This document shows positions 50,438 through 59,958 of a DNA stretch of 64,000 nucleotides, in pieces. This DNA comes from Lentisphaerota bacterium (lineage in GTDB: Bacteria > Verrucomicrobiota > Lentisphaeria > Victivallales > UBA1829): contig SUVR01000007.1 in the NCBI GenBank assembly GCA_015061915.1, forward strand, positions 1-64,000, given 5' to 3'. The notes under the pieces are model-generated. The model saw nothing but the letters and a program-made list of their open reading frames with translations. It was not told where the DNA came from and did no database searches. A program made the position numbers and the translations under genes. Numbering within the stretch: position 1 is the first letter of the stretch; each line of letters begins with the position of its first letter.

Positions 50438-50466
50438 TTGTAAAAGTTAAATTGCCGGGATATATT
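50438..50466 (+). promoter_or_regulatory. Promoter of the IclR-led cluster
   Basis: -35 TTGTAA (50438-50443), 17-nt spacer, -10 TATATT (50461-50466), 42 nt before ATG 50509. No other clear promoter is seen up to 57422. Confidence 0.65.
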
Positions 50467-50508
50467 TCTTTGTTTTGATTTTCAAATCATAAGGAATATT
50501 TTTCAAAT

Positions 50509-51252
50509 ATGAAAAATGAACACACAATTCCGGCAGTTGAGAAGACGATCGCCATTCTGGAGCGGATGGCACAGCAGAACGGAAGTTTAACTCATGCTCA
50601 ACTGGCGCAGGAGTGCGGCATTACCGCAAGCACCTGTTACCGGATCCTGCGCAGTCTGATGAAATACGGCTGGATCAATAAAGAAGCGGATGGCTCTTTT
50701 TCTCTTTCCGGCGGGCTGCTTCCTCTCTCTCTGGGGGTGGTCTCTCAAAAAGGGGAAAACTGGGAAAATGCTCAGTCGATCCTGGATTCGCTTGCCGCAG
50801 AAACGGGACTTTCCTGTAAACTTTCCATTCGCAAAGGGGAACTGGAGCAGTATGTACTTGTCCGCGCCGAAGCCCCCGGACCTTTTTCCATATCCGGCAA
50901 GACCGGTGTTGGATTTCCGATCGTGGAAGGTTCGGTGGGGGCGGCACTGCTCGCTGATTCGCTCAAGTCTGAACGGACAGCACTTCTGCGGGCGATCACG
51001 GCGGATATTCCAGAAAAGAAGGATCGTGACCTTTTGGAGCGATCGGTGGAAATGGTACAACAGCAGGGATATATTCTGAATACGGATCACAATCGCTGGC
51101 GGATCGGCGCTCTTTCCGTTCCTTTACGGAACCCTGCGGGAAAGATCGTTGCAGCATTGACGCTGCTCGGCGTGGCGGAAGACTTTGCAAACGAAAACCT
51201 GCCGCATTTGCTCAAGGCGCTTGCTCAAGCACAAAAACAATTTTTATCATAA
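50509..51252 (+). CDS. IclR-family transcriptional regulator
   Basis: 247 aa. Winged HTH at residues about 8-70 (VEKTIAILERMAQQNGSLTH, AQECGITASTCYRILRSL), then the IclR effector-binding GAF-like domain (VQQQGYILN, WRIGALSVPLRNPAGKIVAALTLLG). Such regulators usually bind a small acid or sugar acid and control adjacent catabolic genes. It is the first gene of a seven-gene same-strand run with short gaps (17, 4, -4, 17, 21 and 1 nt), so it probably controls its own operon. The operator was not identified. Confidence 0.9.
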   Translation: MKNEHTIPAVEKTIAILERMAQQNGSLTHAQLAQECGITASTCYRILRSLMKYGWINKEADGSFSLSGGLLPLSLGVVSQKGENWENAQSILDSLAAETGLSCKLSIRKGELEQYVLVRAEAPGPFSISGKTGVGFPIVEGSVGAALLADSLKSERTALLRAITADIPEKKDRDLLERSVEMVQQQGYILNTDHNRWRIGALSVPLRNPAGKIVAALTLLGVAEDFANENLPHLLKALAQAQKQFLS

Positions 51253-51269
51253 CAGAGAAAGGATAAGCA

Positions 51270-52592
51270 ATGAATCCTGAAATCGATCCCTCCACCTTGA
51301 AAATCACTGATGTCCGTTTTGCGGATATCGATGGCGCCCCGAAACGTTGTACGCTCATCAAGATCTACACCAATCAGGGGTTGATCGGTTATGGTGAGGT
51401 GCGGGATGCCTCCAGCCGGACTTATGCTGCTATGCTCAAGAGCCGTATTCTGGGAGAAAATCCCTGCAATGTGGAAAAGATCTTCCGCCGGATCAAACAG
51501 TTCGGCGGTGATTCCCGTCAGGCGGGCGGCGTGTGCGGGATCGAAGTTGCTCTGTGGGACCTGGCGGGGAAGGCGTGGGGTGTTCCTGTGTGGCAGCTCC
51601 TCGGCGGAAAATACCGGGATAAGATCCGGATTTACTGTGACACCGATTCCGAAGGCGGCGGACGTGATATGGGGAAAGCGCTTGCCGACCGTATGAAGCA
51701 GGGCTACACCTTCCTGAAAATGGACCTTGGGATCGAACTGCTGATGGATGTGCCGGGGGCGCTCTCTGCACCGTTGGGATTCCTGGAAAAAATGCGGGAG
51801 TACAAAAAGACTGTTTTCAGCACGCCCCACGGCTCCATTGATCCCAGAGCCATGCGCGGCGAGGCGTATGACCTCTTCAATACCGCCCACCCGTTCACCG
51901 GGATCCACATCACCGAAACCGGGCTGGATTATCTGGAAAATTATATGGCGGAATGTCGTGCCGTGACCGGATACGAGATCCCCATTGCCATCGACCATCT
52001 GGGGCATATTCCGCTGGAAGACTGCATCAAGCTGGCGAAGCGTCTGGAAAAATTCAATCTTGCCTGGATGGAAGACCCTGTACCCTGGCAGATGACCAAT
52101 CAGTACGTCCGCCTTGCCAACTCCACCACCACACCCATCGGGACGGGGGAAGATATGTACCTCAAGGAATCGTTCCTGCCTCTGCTGCAGAGCGGCGCCC
52201 TTGCTGTGATCCATCCCGATGTGCTGACGGCGGGCGGTATTCTGGAAACGAAAAAGATCGGCGATCTCGCCGAAGAACACGGCGTTCAGATGTCCATTCA
52301 TATGGCGGAAAGCCCCATTGCCTGTATGGCGGCGGTTCATGTGGCGGCGGCGACCCGGAACTTTATGGCGCTGGAAGTCCATTCCGTGGATGTGCCCTGG
52401 TGGGCGGATCTCATCAAGCCCGCGCTGAAGATCGAAAACGGCTATATCGCCGTGCCGGATAAGCCCGGTCTCGGCTTCGATGAACTGAACGAAGAACTGA
52501 TCGCGGAAAAACTCCATACCGATTTCCCCGTGGCTTGGGAAAGTACGGAACAGTGGGATAAAGAATGGGCAAATGACCGCCAGTGGAGCTGA
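51270..52592 (+). CDS. Enolase-superfamily (mandelate racemase/MR-MLE) dehydratase
   Basis: 440 aa. N-terminal capping domain (LKITDVRFADIDGAPKRCTL), then an (alpha/beta)7-beta barrel with metal ligands in IAIDHLGH, AWMEDPVPW and GTGEDMY, and a late SIHMAESP. The pattern resembles acid-sugar dehydratases (D-gluconate, D-galactonate and relatives), which remove water from sugar acids. The specific sugar cannot be read. It lies 17 nt after the iclR-type gene. With RraA and SDR genes downstream it supports a sugar-acid degradation role. Confidence 0.85.
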   Translation: MNPEIDPSTLKITDVRFADIDGAPKRCTLIKIYTNQGLIGYGEVRDASSRTYAAMLKSRILGENPCNVEKIFRRIKQFGGDSRQAGGVCGIEVALWDLAGKAWGVPVWQLLGGKYRDKIRIYCDTDSEGGGRDMGKALADRMKQGYTFLKMDLGIELLMDVPGALSAPLGFLEKMREYKKTVFSTPHGSIDPRAMRGEAYDLFNTAHPFTGIHITETGLDYLENYMAECRAVTGYEIPIAIDHLGHIPLEDCIKLAKRLEKFNLAWMEDPVPWQMTNQYVRLANSTTTPIGTGEDMYLKESFLPLLQSGALAVIHPDVLTAGGILETKKIGDLAEEHGVQMSIHMAESPIACMAAVHVAAATRNFMALEVHSVDVPWWADLIKPALKIENGYIAVPDKPGLGFDELNEELIAEKLHTDFPVAWESTEQWDKEWANDRQWS

Positions 52593-52596
52593 CAAA

Positions 52597-53847
52597 ATGA
52601 ACTGTAAGCGAAGGATCAACGGCGAAACGCTTTATCAGCTCTTCCTGCGCCCATTTACGCCCGAAGGGACCATTGCCGCCGCAGAAAAACGCCTGCCGGA
52701 AGTGGCGGATCTGGGCGTGAAGATCCTGTATCTCTGCCCCGTGGCGGTGGCGGATGATGACATGGATCAGGAGAACTGGTCGCCCCGTCAGATTGCCTCC
52801 GGCTGCAACAATCCCCGCAACCCCTACCGGATCTCCGACTATACGAAGATCGACCCGGAATACGGCACGGAAAATGATATGAGATCCTTTATCCGCACCG
52901 CTCATTCGCTGGGGATGAAGGTGCTGCTGGATCTGGTCTATTGTCACGCCGGACCCTCCTTCCTGAAAGATCACCCCGGCTTTGCAAAAGGGCTGACGGA
53001 ATACCGGTTCCCCGAACTGGATTTTTCCAATCCCGCCGTCTGCGAATATCTGCGGGACAATATGCGTTTCTATGCCTTTGAACTGGATGCCGATGGTTTC
53101 CGCTGCGATATGGGGGATAAAGTTCCGCTGGATTTCTGGCAGTCCGCCGCAGAAGAACTCCGGAAGATCAAGCCGGATCTGATCATGTTCTGTGAAGGTG
53201 TCCCCCAACGGGATGATGAATTGGAGCTGGGCGTGTTTGATCTCTATTACAACTGGAGCTGGTCCCAGATCCGGCATGAGATCTTGCGGACCGGAGCGGA
53301 AAAAGTCTCCGCCATCACCGGCCCGATGCTCACAAGTTATCCCTGCGCCCGATATTTTGAGAACCACGACTTTGCGAACGATTGCTATGAAAGCCGGATC
53401 GAAAAAGTCATTGGCGCGGAAGGAATTGAGGCGTTGCTCTTCATGGACTTTATGCTGGATGGCGTGCCGTTTCTTTACAACGGCGTGGAGTTCTGCGATA
53501 CCGCGCGGCACAGCATCTTTGCCAATCCCCGCGAGTTTTCAATCGACCGTTCCAACAACGCAGCAGAGCGCCGGAATTTCATCAAAACTCTGACGCAACT
53601 CCGCCTCAAAACCCCGGAACTTTATCAGGAAAGTGTGGACGCAATCAGTGTGGAAAATGATGTTCTGTGCTTCAATCGCGGCGGAAAAATCTTCTGTTTC
53701 GTCAATCTCGGACAGGAGAAGCAGGAGATCATTACTCCCGCCGGAGCGGATGTTTTCTTTCAGAGTAAAAACGCACAACAACTTGAAAATAAAGTGATAC
53801 TGCCGAAATTTGGATTCGCGGCATTTCAAAGAAAGGAAAAAGAATGA
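52597..53847 (+). CDS. GH13-family alpha-amylase-like enzyme
   Basis: 416 aa from ATG 52597, preceded by GGAG; no signal peptide. The GH13 motifs are complete: LLDLVYCHAGP (region I), GFRCDMG with nucleophile Asp (II), FCEGVP with acid/base Glu (III), FENHDF (IV). The protein is short for GH13, with a reduced C-terminal beta domain. Intracellular members act on imported alpha-glucans or alpha-glucosides. The stop codon overlaps the start of the GH10 gene (ATGA). Confidence 0.85.
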   Translation: MNCKRRINGETLYQLFLRPFTPEGTIAAAEKRLPEVADLGVKILYLCPVAVADDDMDQENWSPRQIASGCNNPRNPYRISDYTKIDPEYGTENDMRSFIRTAHSLGMKVLLDLVYCHAGPSFLKDHPGFAKGLTEYRFPELDFSNPAVCEYLRDNMRFYAFELDADGFRCDMGDKVPLDFWQSAAEELRKIKPDLIMFCEGVPQRDDELELGVFDLYYNWSWSQIRHEILRTGAEKVSAITGPMLTSYPCARYFENHDFANDCYESRIEKVIGAEGIEALLFMDFMLDGVPFLYNGVEFCDTARHSIFANPREFSIDRSNNAAERRNFIKTLTQLRLKTPELYQESVDAISVENDVLCFNRGGKIFCFVNLGQEKQEIITPAGADVFFQSKNAQQLENKVILPKFGFAAFQRKEKE

Positions 53848-55172
53848 GCAAACGGAATGAAGTTTTGCGTTTTGTCAATGCCAAGCGCTCCTACATGGAA
53901 GACCGGATCAAAGACGGAATTGAGACCAATCGCAAAGGCGTTGCCCATGTGACGCTGACTGATGCAGAAGGCAAGGCGCTTTCCGGCACGAAAGTGAAGC
54001 TGGTCCAGAAAAATCATGCGTTCCGCTACGGGGCAAATCTTTTCATGCTGGATGAGTTCGACTCCGCTGAGAAGAATCAGTTGTACCGGAAATATTTTGC
54101 CGAAGGCTGCAACATTGCCACGCTGCCCTTTTACTGGAGCGATCTGGAACCGGAGCAGGGCAAGCCCCGGTTCGCCGCAGACAGCCCGAATGTTTACCGC
54201 AGACCCGCTCCGGATCTGTGTCTGGATTTCTGCGAAGCAAACGGGATCGAACCGAAGGCGCACTGTCTGAACTACGCCGTCTTTACGCCGGAGTGGGCGC
54301 CGAAAGATATCACCGGGATCAAGTTGGCGCTGGAAAAACGTTTTGCAGAACTGGCGGAGCGCTACAAGCACCGGATCGATCTCTGGGAAGTGACCAACGA
54401 AACTTTCTGGGGGGGGACCGGTTTCCGTTGTCCGTTCTACCACCAGCCTGATTTTGTGGAGTGGAGCTTCAAGACGGCTGAAAAATATTTCCCTGCAAAC
54501 CGTCTCGCCATCAATGAAGCCCACAGCCGGATCTGGCAGGAAGAGTATTTTTTCTACGACCGCAGCCCCTATTACATGCAGATCGAACGCGCCATGCTCA
54601 AAGGGGCGCGGATCGATTCCATCGGTATGCAGTATCATATGTTCTACCGAGCGGAGCAGGAGGCGGAACTTGCCGCGCCGTTCTACGATCCGGAACGGGT
54701 CTATGACGTGATGGATACTTATGAAAAACTGGGAAAACCCCTTCATATCACAGAACTTACGATCCCGGCATACAGCAACGGGAAAGATGATGAAGAACTG
54801 CAGGCGGAGATCATCCGCACCATCTATTCCATGTGGTTCAGCCATGCCGCCATGGAGGGGATCCTGTACTGGAACCTCATTGATGGCTATGCTTATAATG
54901 CGGAGCCGGGGGATATGACTGCCGGAGAGAATTACTATCACGGCGGTCTGCTGCGGTTCGACTTTACGCCGAAGCCCGCTTACCACATGATCCGGGATCT
55001 CTTCACAAAAGAATGGCACACCGAGCTGGATGCGGAGTCCGACGCGGAAGGGCAAGTGGTGTTCAAGGGATTCTACGGCGATTATGACGTGGTCACGGAG
55101 GACGGCAGAAAAGGCTCGTTCTCCTTCGGCAAAAATCCGGGACGATTCTATATAAACACAAGTTTGAAATAA
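53844..55172 (+). CDS. GH10-family glycosidase, cytoplasmic
   Basis: 442 aa, no signal peptide. An N-terminal beta domain (about 20-60, GVAHVTLTDAEGKALSGTKV) precedes a GH10 barrel: FRYGANLFMLDEF, the acid/base Glu in LWEVTNETF, and the nucleophile Glu in HITELTIP, with IEPKAHCLNY in the substrate site. GH10 is known for endo-beta-1,4-xylanases; a cytoplasmic location suggests action on imported xylo-oligosaccharides or another beta-glycoside. A paralogue is two genes downstream. Start at ATG 53844, coupled to the GH13 stop. Confidence 0.82.
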   Translation: MSKRNEVLRFVNAKRSYMEDRIKDGIETNRKGVAHVTLTDAEGKALSGTKVKLVQKNHAFRYGANLFMLDEFDSAEKNQLYRKYFAEGCNIATLPFYWSDLEPEQGKPRFAADSPNVYRRPAPDLCLDFCEANGIEPKAHCLNYAVFTPEWAPKDITGIKLALEKRFAELAERYKHRIDLWEVTNETFWGGTGFRCPFYHQPDFVEWSFKTAEKYFPANRLAINEAHSRIWQEEYFFYDRSPYYMQIERAMLKGARIDSIGMQYHMFYRAEQEAELAAPFYDPERVYDVMDTYEKLGKPLHITELTIPAYSNGKDDEELQAEIIRTIYSMWFSHAAMEGILYWNLIDGYAYNAEPGDMTAGENYYHGGLLRFDFTPKPAYHMIRDLFTKEWHTELDAESDAEGQVVFKGFYGDYDVVTEDGRKGSFSFGKNPGRFYINTSLK

Positions 55173-55189
55173 CAGGAAAGGAAGCATTT

Positions 55190-55945
55190 ATGCCGTCATT
55201 GCAGGATATGCGCGAACGCGCGCAGGAAGCCGGTTTGATGAAACTGGATAAACTCATCAAGCTGCGTCAGCACATTCCGACGACCGAATTCCCCATCCCC
55301 GTGAGAGAACTTTGCGAACGCTACGAAAAACTTTATACCGGTTGTATCAACGATGTCCTGCGGGAAAATTGCCTGCTGGACCAGAATCTGCCCAGCGACA
55401 TTATGCCGCTGCGGGATCACATGGTTGTCTGCGGTGAGGCGTTCACCGTCAAGAGCGCTCCCAATGTGATGATCGAGGGCGAAATGACATTCCGGGCTCA
55501 AATGCTGGATGAAATGAAGCCGGAGGGCGTGGTTGTCTGGGACACTTCCGCCGATACGGAAGCCTCTCTCTGGGGCGGTGTCATGACTGCAACAGCCAAG
55601 AGCAAGCAGATCCGCGGTGCCGTCATCGCCGGGGGAATCCGGGATACCAAACAGATTCTGGAGCAGGACTTCCCCGTGTTCTACAAGTACCGCACAAGCA
55701 ATGGCTCTCTCGGTCGCTGTATGATCACCCACTATCAGGTCCCGGTCAAGATCGGGAAGGTGACCGTGCGACCCGGTGATATTATTTTCGGGGACATTGA
55801 CGGCGTTCTCTGCATCCCCCGGGAGATCGCTTACCCCGTTCTGCTCCGTGCGGAGGGGATCGAAAAGAATGAAATCGACATCTTTTCCTGGGTGCGTCAG
55901 GGCGACAGCATTCAGGAGATCATTGCCAAAGGCGGCTATTTTTAA
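55190..55945 (+). CDS. RraA-family aldolase/decarboxylase
   Basis: 251 aa. RraA-fold signature GAVIAGGIRDTKQI with the metal-side RD, GEAFTVKSAPN, and DIDGVLCIPRE at the end. Some members bind RNase E, but the catalytic type (4-hydroxy-4-methyl-2-oxoglutarate aldolase/oxaloacetate decarboxylase and sugar-acid relatives) fits this setting better. It lies between two GH10 genes. The N-terminal extension (about 40 residues, helical) is longer than in E. coli RraA. Confidence 0.85.
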   Translation: MPSLQDMRERAQEAGLMKLDKLIKLRQHIPTTEFPIPVRELCERYEKLYTGCINDVLRENCLLDQNLPSDIMPLRDHMVVCGEAFTVKSAPNVMIEGEMTFRAQMLDEMKPEGVVVWDTSADTEASLWGGVMTATAKSKQIRGAVIAGGIRDTKQILEQDFPVFYKYRTSNGSLGRCMITHYQVPVKIGKVTVRPGDIIFGDIDGVLCIPREIAYPVLLRAEGIEKNEIDIFSWVRQGDSIQEIIAKGGYF

Positions 55946-55966
55946 TCAATACAAGGAGATCAAATC

Positions 55967-57421
55967 ATGGCACTTGATGCAAAACTGAAGAAAGCAATGA
56001 AAGCGGGCTACTGGAAACGCTGGAACGGGAAAATCCAGAAGCAGATCGATGAAAATATTGAAAAATACCGCAAGGCAGATGCCGACTGGAAGATCGACGG
56101 ACTGAAAGCCGGGACCGATGTTAAAGTGGAACAGGTCAGCCACAAATTTATCTTCGGCGCCCACATCTTCAACTTTGATCAGCTCGGCACGGATGAACGG
56201 AATGAAAAGTACAAAGCCCTTTACGGTACGCTGTTCAACTCTGCCACGGTGGCGTTTTACTGGAAAACGCTGGAACCGGAGGAGGGCAATCCCCGTTTTG
56301 CTCCTCAATATCGGGATACCGCCGAGTTCTGGAACACGGTGAAAGATCCGAACGCTGAACCCCACTGGCGTCGCCCCGCTCCCGATCCGGTCATTGATTT
56401 TTGTGAAGAAAAAGGCATCCGCATCCACGGTCATCCGCTTTATTGGGGCAACAACAGATGGATGTATCCGGACTGGATGCTTCAGAAACTTCCCGCCGAA
56501 TGGCGTGACCGCTTTGAGATCAACGAATTTTCAAAAGTGCCGAATCAGGCGAAACTTTTTGAGGCTTACTCCGCCGAACAGCTGGAAAAGATGTTTCCCG
56601 AATACGCCGTTGAGCTTCAGTCCACCATGGCGAAGCGCTTTGCAGAGATCGCTTTCCGGTACGGACACCGCGTCCACAGCTGGGACGTCTGCAACGAAAG
56701 TGCAGTGGACTTTGAACGGGGCGCTATGGTTCCCGGCTCCAAACTTTGCAAAAGCGTGTACGGTCTCATGCCCGGTGACTACACATACCGCTCTTTCAAA
56801 ATGGCGGAATCCCTGCTGCCGGACTGGGTCAAACTGAATATCAACGATTACCACATGGGGCAGCCGTACCCCGATCAGACAAACGACCTGAAAAAGCGCG
56901 GCTGCAAGATCGATATTATGGGCGCCCAGATGCACCTCTTCAATCAGCAGTACTGTCTGGACATCGCCGACGGCAAGAGTGACCTGCAGGATCCGCAGAT
57001 CGTTATGGAGACGATGAAGCGTCTTTCGCAGGCGGACCTGCCGATCCACCTTTCCGAAATCACCATCACTTCCCCGAACAACGACGAACGGGGTCAGGCG
57101 ATCCAGGCTGTGATGACATACAACCTCTATCGCCTCTGGTTCAGCACGGAAAAGATGATGGGCATCACCTGGTGGAATGTGGTGGATGGCTGCGGCGCAC
57201 CCGGCGAACCGGCAGTTTCCGGACTTTTCACCCGCAATATGGAGCCGAAGCCCGCATACTTCGTCCTGAACGATCTCATCAACAACGAGTGGAAGACCAA
57301 AGCCGATCTCAAAGCGGAAAAGGGCGGCAGGATCCAGTTCCGCGGCTTCCGTGGAAACTACCGGATCTCCTGGACCGATCCCAAAGGCGAGATCCACATG
57401 AAGTTCATGGAGTTGGATTGA
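55967..57421 (+). CDS. GH10-family glycosidase, second paralogue
   Basis: 484 aa, no signal peptide. It has the same architecture as the 53844 gene: N-terminal beta domain (DVKVEQVSHKFIFGAHIFNF), acid/base Glu in SWDVCNES and nucleophile Glu in HLSEITITSPN, with IRIHGHPLYWGNN. It differs by a longer insert between barrel strands. The two are not a recent duplication by sequence, but the shared layout implies a common ancestor and perhaps complementary specificities. ATG follows AAGGAG. Confidence 0.82.
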   Translation: MALDAKLKKAMKAGYWKRWNGKIQKQIDENIEKYRKADADWKIDGLKAGTDVKVEQVSHKFIFGAHIFNFDQLGTDERNEKYKALYGTLFNSATVAFYWKTLEPEEGNPRFAPQYRDTAEFWNTVKDPNAEPHWRRPAPDPVIDFCEEKGIRIHGHPLYWGNNRWMYPDWMLQKLPAEWRDRFEINEFSKVPNQAKLFEAYSAEQLEKMFPEYAVELQSTMAKRFAEIAFRYGHRVHSWDVCNESAVDFERGAMVPGSKLCKSVYGLMPGDYTYRSFKMAESLLPDWVKLNINDYHMGQPYPDQTNDLKKRGCKIDIMGAQMHLFNQQYCLDIADGKSDLQDPQIVMETMKRLSQADLPIHLSEITITSPNNDERGQAIQAVMTYNLYRLWFSTEKMMGITWWNVVDGCGAPGEPAVSGLFTRNMEPKPAYFVLNDLINNEWKTKADLKAEKGGRIQFRGFRGNYRISWTDPKGEIHMKFMELD

Positions 57422-57422
57422 T

Positions 57423-58181
57423 ATGACACCTCTGGCAGAACGGTTTTCATTAAAAGGAAAACGGGCATTCGTCACTGGCTCCAGCCGGGGCATCGGACGG
57501 GCGGTGGCGTATGCTCTGGCGGAGGCGGGCGCCCACGTGATCCTGCATGGCACAAAGGACAGCCCCGCGCTGACGGAGTCATTGGAAACCGCCCGCGCCA
57601 ATGGCTGGAGTGTGGAGGTTGTGACCGGTGATCTGGGGTGTGCGGATGATCTGGAAAAGATCATTGCCGCAACGGTTCCGGCAGACATCCTCATCCTCAA
57701 TGCGTCTGCGCAGAAGTATGGGACTTTGGAAGAGTTTACGCCGGAGGAGTTTGACGCGCACTTTGATGTGAATGTGAAACATTCTCTCCGGCTGATCCAG
57801 GCGTTTTTGCCGTCTATGCAGGCAAAACATTTTGGACGCATTATCGCTCTCGGCAGCGTGAACCAGTGGAAGCAATCGCCCCGGCTGGTGATCTATTCCG
57901 CTACCAAGTCCGCTCTTTCCAATGTGATGCAGAACTGCGCCCGGAAATATGCTTGTGACAACATCACTTTCAACACCATTGCGCCCGGTGTGATGGCGAC
58001 GGACCGGAACCGGGAACCGCTGTCTGATCCCGCTACGGTTGAAAAACTTATGACGGTGATCCCTGCAAAACGTTTCGGTGTGCCGGAAGATTGTGCCGGA
58101 CTTGCTCTGCTGCTTTCTTCCGATGCCGGATCCTACATCACCGGCACCGATATTCCGGTCGCCGGAGGTATGCAGCTCTGA
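57423..58181 (+). CDS. SDR-family oxidoreductase
   Basis: 252 aa. TGSSRGIG loop (18-25), Ser145, Tyr158 and Lys162 (YSATK) all present; LNASAQ replaces the usual NNAG. The closest family style is gluconate 5-dehydrogenase or FabG-like. Last gene of the IclR-led run, 1 nt after GH10, and followed by a strong terminator. Likely oxidises or reduces the sugar (acid) released by the cluster; this is inferred from position. Confidence 0.88.
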   Translation: MTPLAERFSLKGKRAFVTGSSRGIGRAVAYALAEAGAHVILHGTKDSPALTESLETARANGWSVEVVTGDLGCADDLEKIIAATVPADILILNASAQKYGTLEEFTPEEFDAHFDVNVKHSLRLIQAFLPSMQAKHFGRIIALGSVNQWKQSPRLVIYSATKSALSNVMQNCARKYACDNITFNTIAPGVMATDRNREPLSDPATVEKLMTVIPAKRFGVPEDCAGLALLLSSDAGSYITGTDIPVAGGMQL

Positions 58182-58210
58182 GCGTCTCTTCTGCAGACAA
58201 AAATTATTCC

Positions 58211-58257
58211 GGGCTGTTGCAAAACCTCAAAAGGTGAGCAACAGCCCTGTTTTTTTT
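58211..58257 (+). terminator. Terminator of the IclR-led cluster
   Basis: GGGCTGTTGC (58211-58220) pairs perfectly with GCAACAGCCC (58238-58247) and is followed by TGTTTTTTTT. Confidence 0.85.
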
Positions 58258-58330
58258 ACTGTTTTTCAGCCGGTGATCGTATTATGCAATAAAACAGGAA
58301 GATTATACAAAAAATCTTTTGCAAAAATAC

Positions 58331-58358
58331 TTGATTTTTTCCGGAACGAAAGTAGCTT
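58331..58358 (+). promoter_or_regulatory. Possible promoter of the M14/beta-helix unit
   Basis: -35 TTGATT (58331-58336), 16-nt spacer, -10 TAGCTT (58353-58358), 40 nt before ATG 58399. Confidence 0.4.
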
Positions 58359-58398
58359 ACAGAAGAACTTGAATTTACGGAAAGGATCAGGTCGAATT

Positions 58399-59958
58399 AT
58401 GATGTCTCCGGATTTGAATGGTGTCGTTGCTGTTTCCTGCAACTATCCCGGTGGAAATGTAAAAGTACATGAAATTACAACCGGTTATGCCAATGTGGAT
58501 GCCGATTTGCGTGATACACCCACAAACTGGTTTTACTGGAACTTTGAAGCGGAAGCGGTAACCCCCGGAACGGTCCGTTTTCAGTTTCCCGCCGGACGCT
58601 GGATGATCAGCCGTCAGGGACCCGCAGTGAGTACAGATAACGGAAAAACCTGGCGTTGGCTGGGCAGAGAGAATACCACTTTCAACGGCTCGGAATCCAA
58701 AGTCAATACCCGTGACAGTTTCGACTGGACTTTTACCCGCACCGGCGAAAAGGTCCGTTTCGCTCAAGGGATTCCCTATCTTCTGAATGATTTTGAAGAA
58801 TATTATTCAACGGTCCGGAACTCGCCTTATCTGAAGCGCTCCGTCCTGACGGTCTCCCGGCAGGGCAGGGAGCTGCCGTTGCTCACGATCGGGAACGGAC
58901 CGCAGAATATGTTGCTGACAGCCCGTCATCATTGTTGCGAAGCAATGGCAAGTTATGCCCTGGAAGGTTTTGTGACGGAAGCACTTTCCGAATCTCCCGC
59001 CGCCGTGGAATTCCGTTCCAATTATACGCTGTATGTGGTGCCGTTTATGGACCTTGACGGTGCGGAGGCGGGCGATCAGGGCAAGAACCGTGCGCCTCAC
59101 GATCAGAACCGGGATTACGGTCTGCTGCATCCGATTTATCCGGAAAACAAAGCTGTCATGGCGCTTCATAAGGAAAAGAAGTTCAAACTGGTGCTGGACC
59201 TGCACGATCCGGCAGTCCGCTATGATGCCCACGAAATGCTGTATTTCGGCGGTTTCAGTACCCCTTCCAACCGTGCCAATACCCGTGAGTTCAAGGCTTG
59301 GGTGGATGAAGAACTGCCGGAAGAGATCAACCCCATTCTGTACCGTCATCCGGAAAAGGACAACATCCCCCCGGTCACGCTGCCGATTACCGGTGATATG
59401 GGAATCCCCAGCAGCCTTTACTTCACGATCGTACCGGATATCGTTTACGGCACAACCGTTGAGATCCCGTACGCCACGGTCAACGGCAGATACAACGAAA
59501 AAAGTTCCCGTAGGATCGGGCAGGCATTCCTGCGTGCGGTCCTCAAAACGGACTTCCGGAAAGATGGCGAACCACGCCCCGGATATAGAGAATATCTGAC
59601 ATTCTGCGCAACTGCCGGAGCTGCCGACATCGTGCGCACGGATATTCCGGAGCATTACCGGATCGCCGCCATGCTGAATGTTGCAGAAAAAACAGCAGAT
59701 CTTTCTCTTTGCGAAAAAGTTATGGCGTCACCTGATGCTATGATACAGCAGAAATACCGGGCTGCCGGAATCAAGACTGCGATCCTTGCCGGAACACCGG
59801 ACCTTGCCGGTTGGATCGAAGAAATGAAACAACGCGATCTGCTGGCGACCCCGGCGGTCCGTGCGCTGCCTGCTGAACTGGCAAAAGAACTGAACGAATA
59901 TTCCAGAGAAATCTACAACATCATACCAAGGGAACCCGGAACTTATGAAGAAAATTAA
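58399..59958 (+). CDS. M14-type zinc carboxypeptidase paralogue, no signal peptide
   Basis: 519 aa. It starts MMSPDLNGVVAVSCNYPGGN, exactly where the mature part of the next protein begins. An N-terminal beta domain (about 1-150) precedes the M14 domain: zinc motif in ARHHCCEA (H-x-x-E), DQGKNRAPHDQNRDY (Asn/Arg), LVLDLHDP (third zinc His), and TTVEIPYA with the catalytic Glu. An open frame extends upstream to 58078 but only across the previous gene and terminator. The next gene overlaps by 14 nt. Whether it is truly cytoplasmic or lost its signal is unclear. Confidence 0.8.
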   Translation: MMSPDLNGVVAVSCNYPGGNVKVHEITTGYANVDADLRDTPTNWFYWNFEAEAVTPGTVRFQFPAGRWMISRQGPAVSTDNGKTWRWLGRENTTFNGSESKVNTRDSFDWTFTRTGEKVRFAQGIPYLLNDFEEYYSTVRNSPYLKRSVLTVSRQGRELPLLTIGNGPQNMLLTARHHCCEAMASYALEGFVTEALSESPAAVEFRSNYTLYVVPFMDLDGAEAGDQGKNRAPHDQNRDYGLLHPIYPENKAVMALHKEKKFKLVLDLHDPAVRYDAHEMLYFGGFSTPSNRANTREFKAWVDEELPEEINPILYRHPEKDNIPPVTLPITGDMGIPSSLYFTIVPDIVYGTTVEIPYATVNGRYNEKSSRRIGQAFLRAVLKTDFRKDGEPRPGYREYLTFCATAGAADIVRTDIPEHYRIAAMLNVAEKTADLSLCEKVMASPDAMIQQKYRAAGIKTAILAGTPDLAGWIEEMKQRDLLATPAVRALPAELAKELNEYSREIYNIIPREPGTYEEN

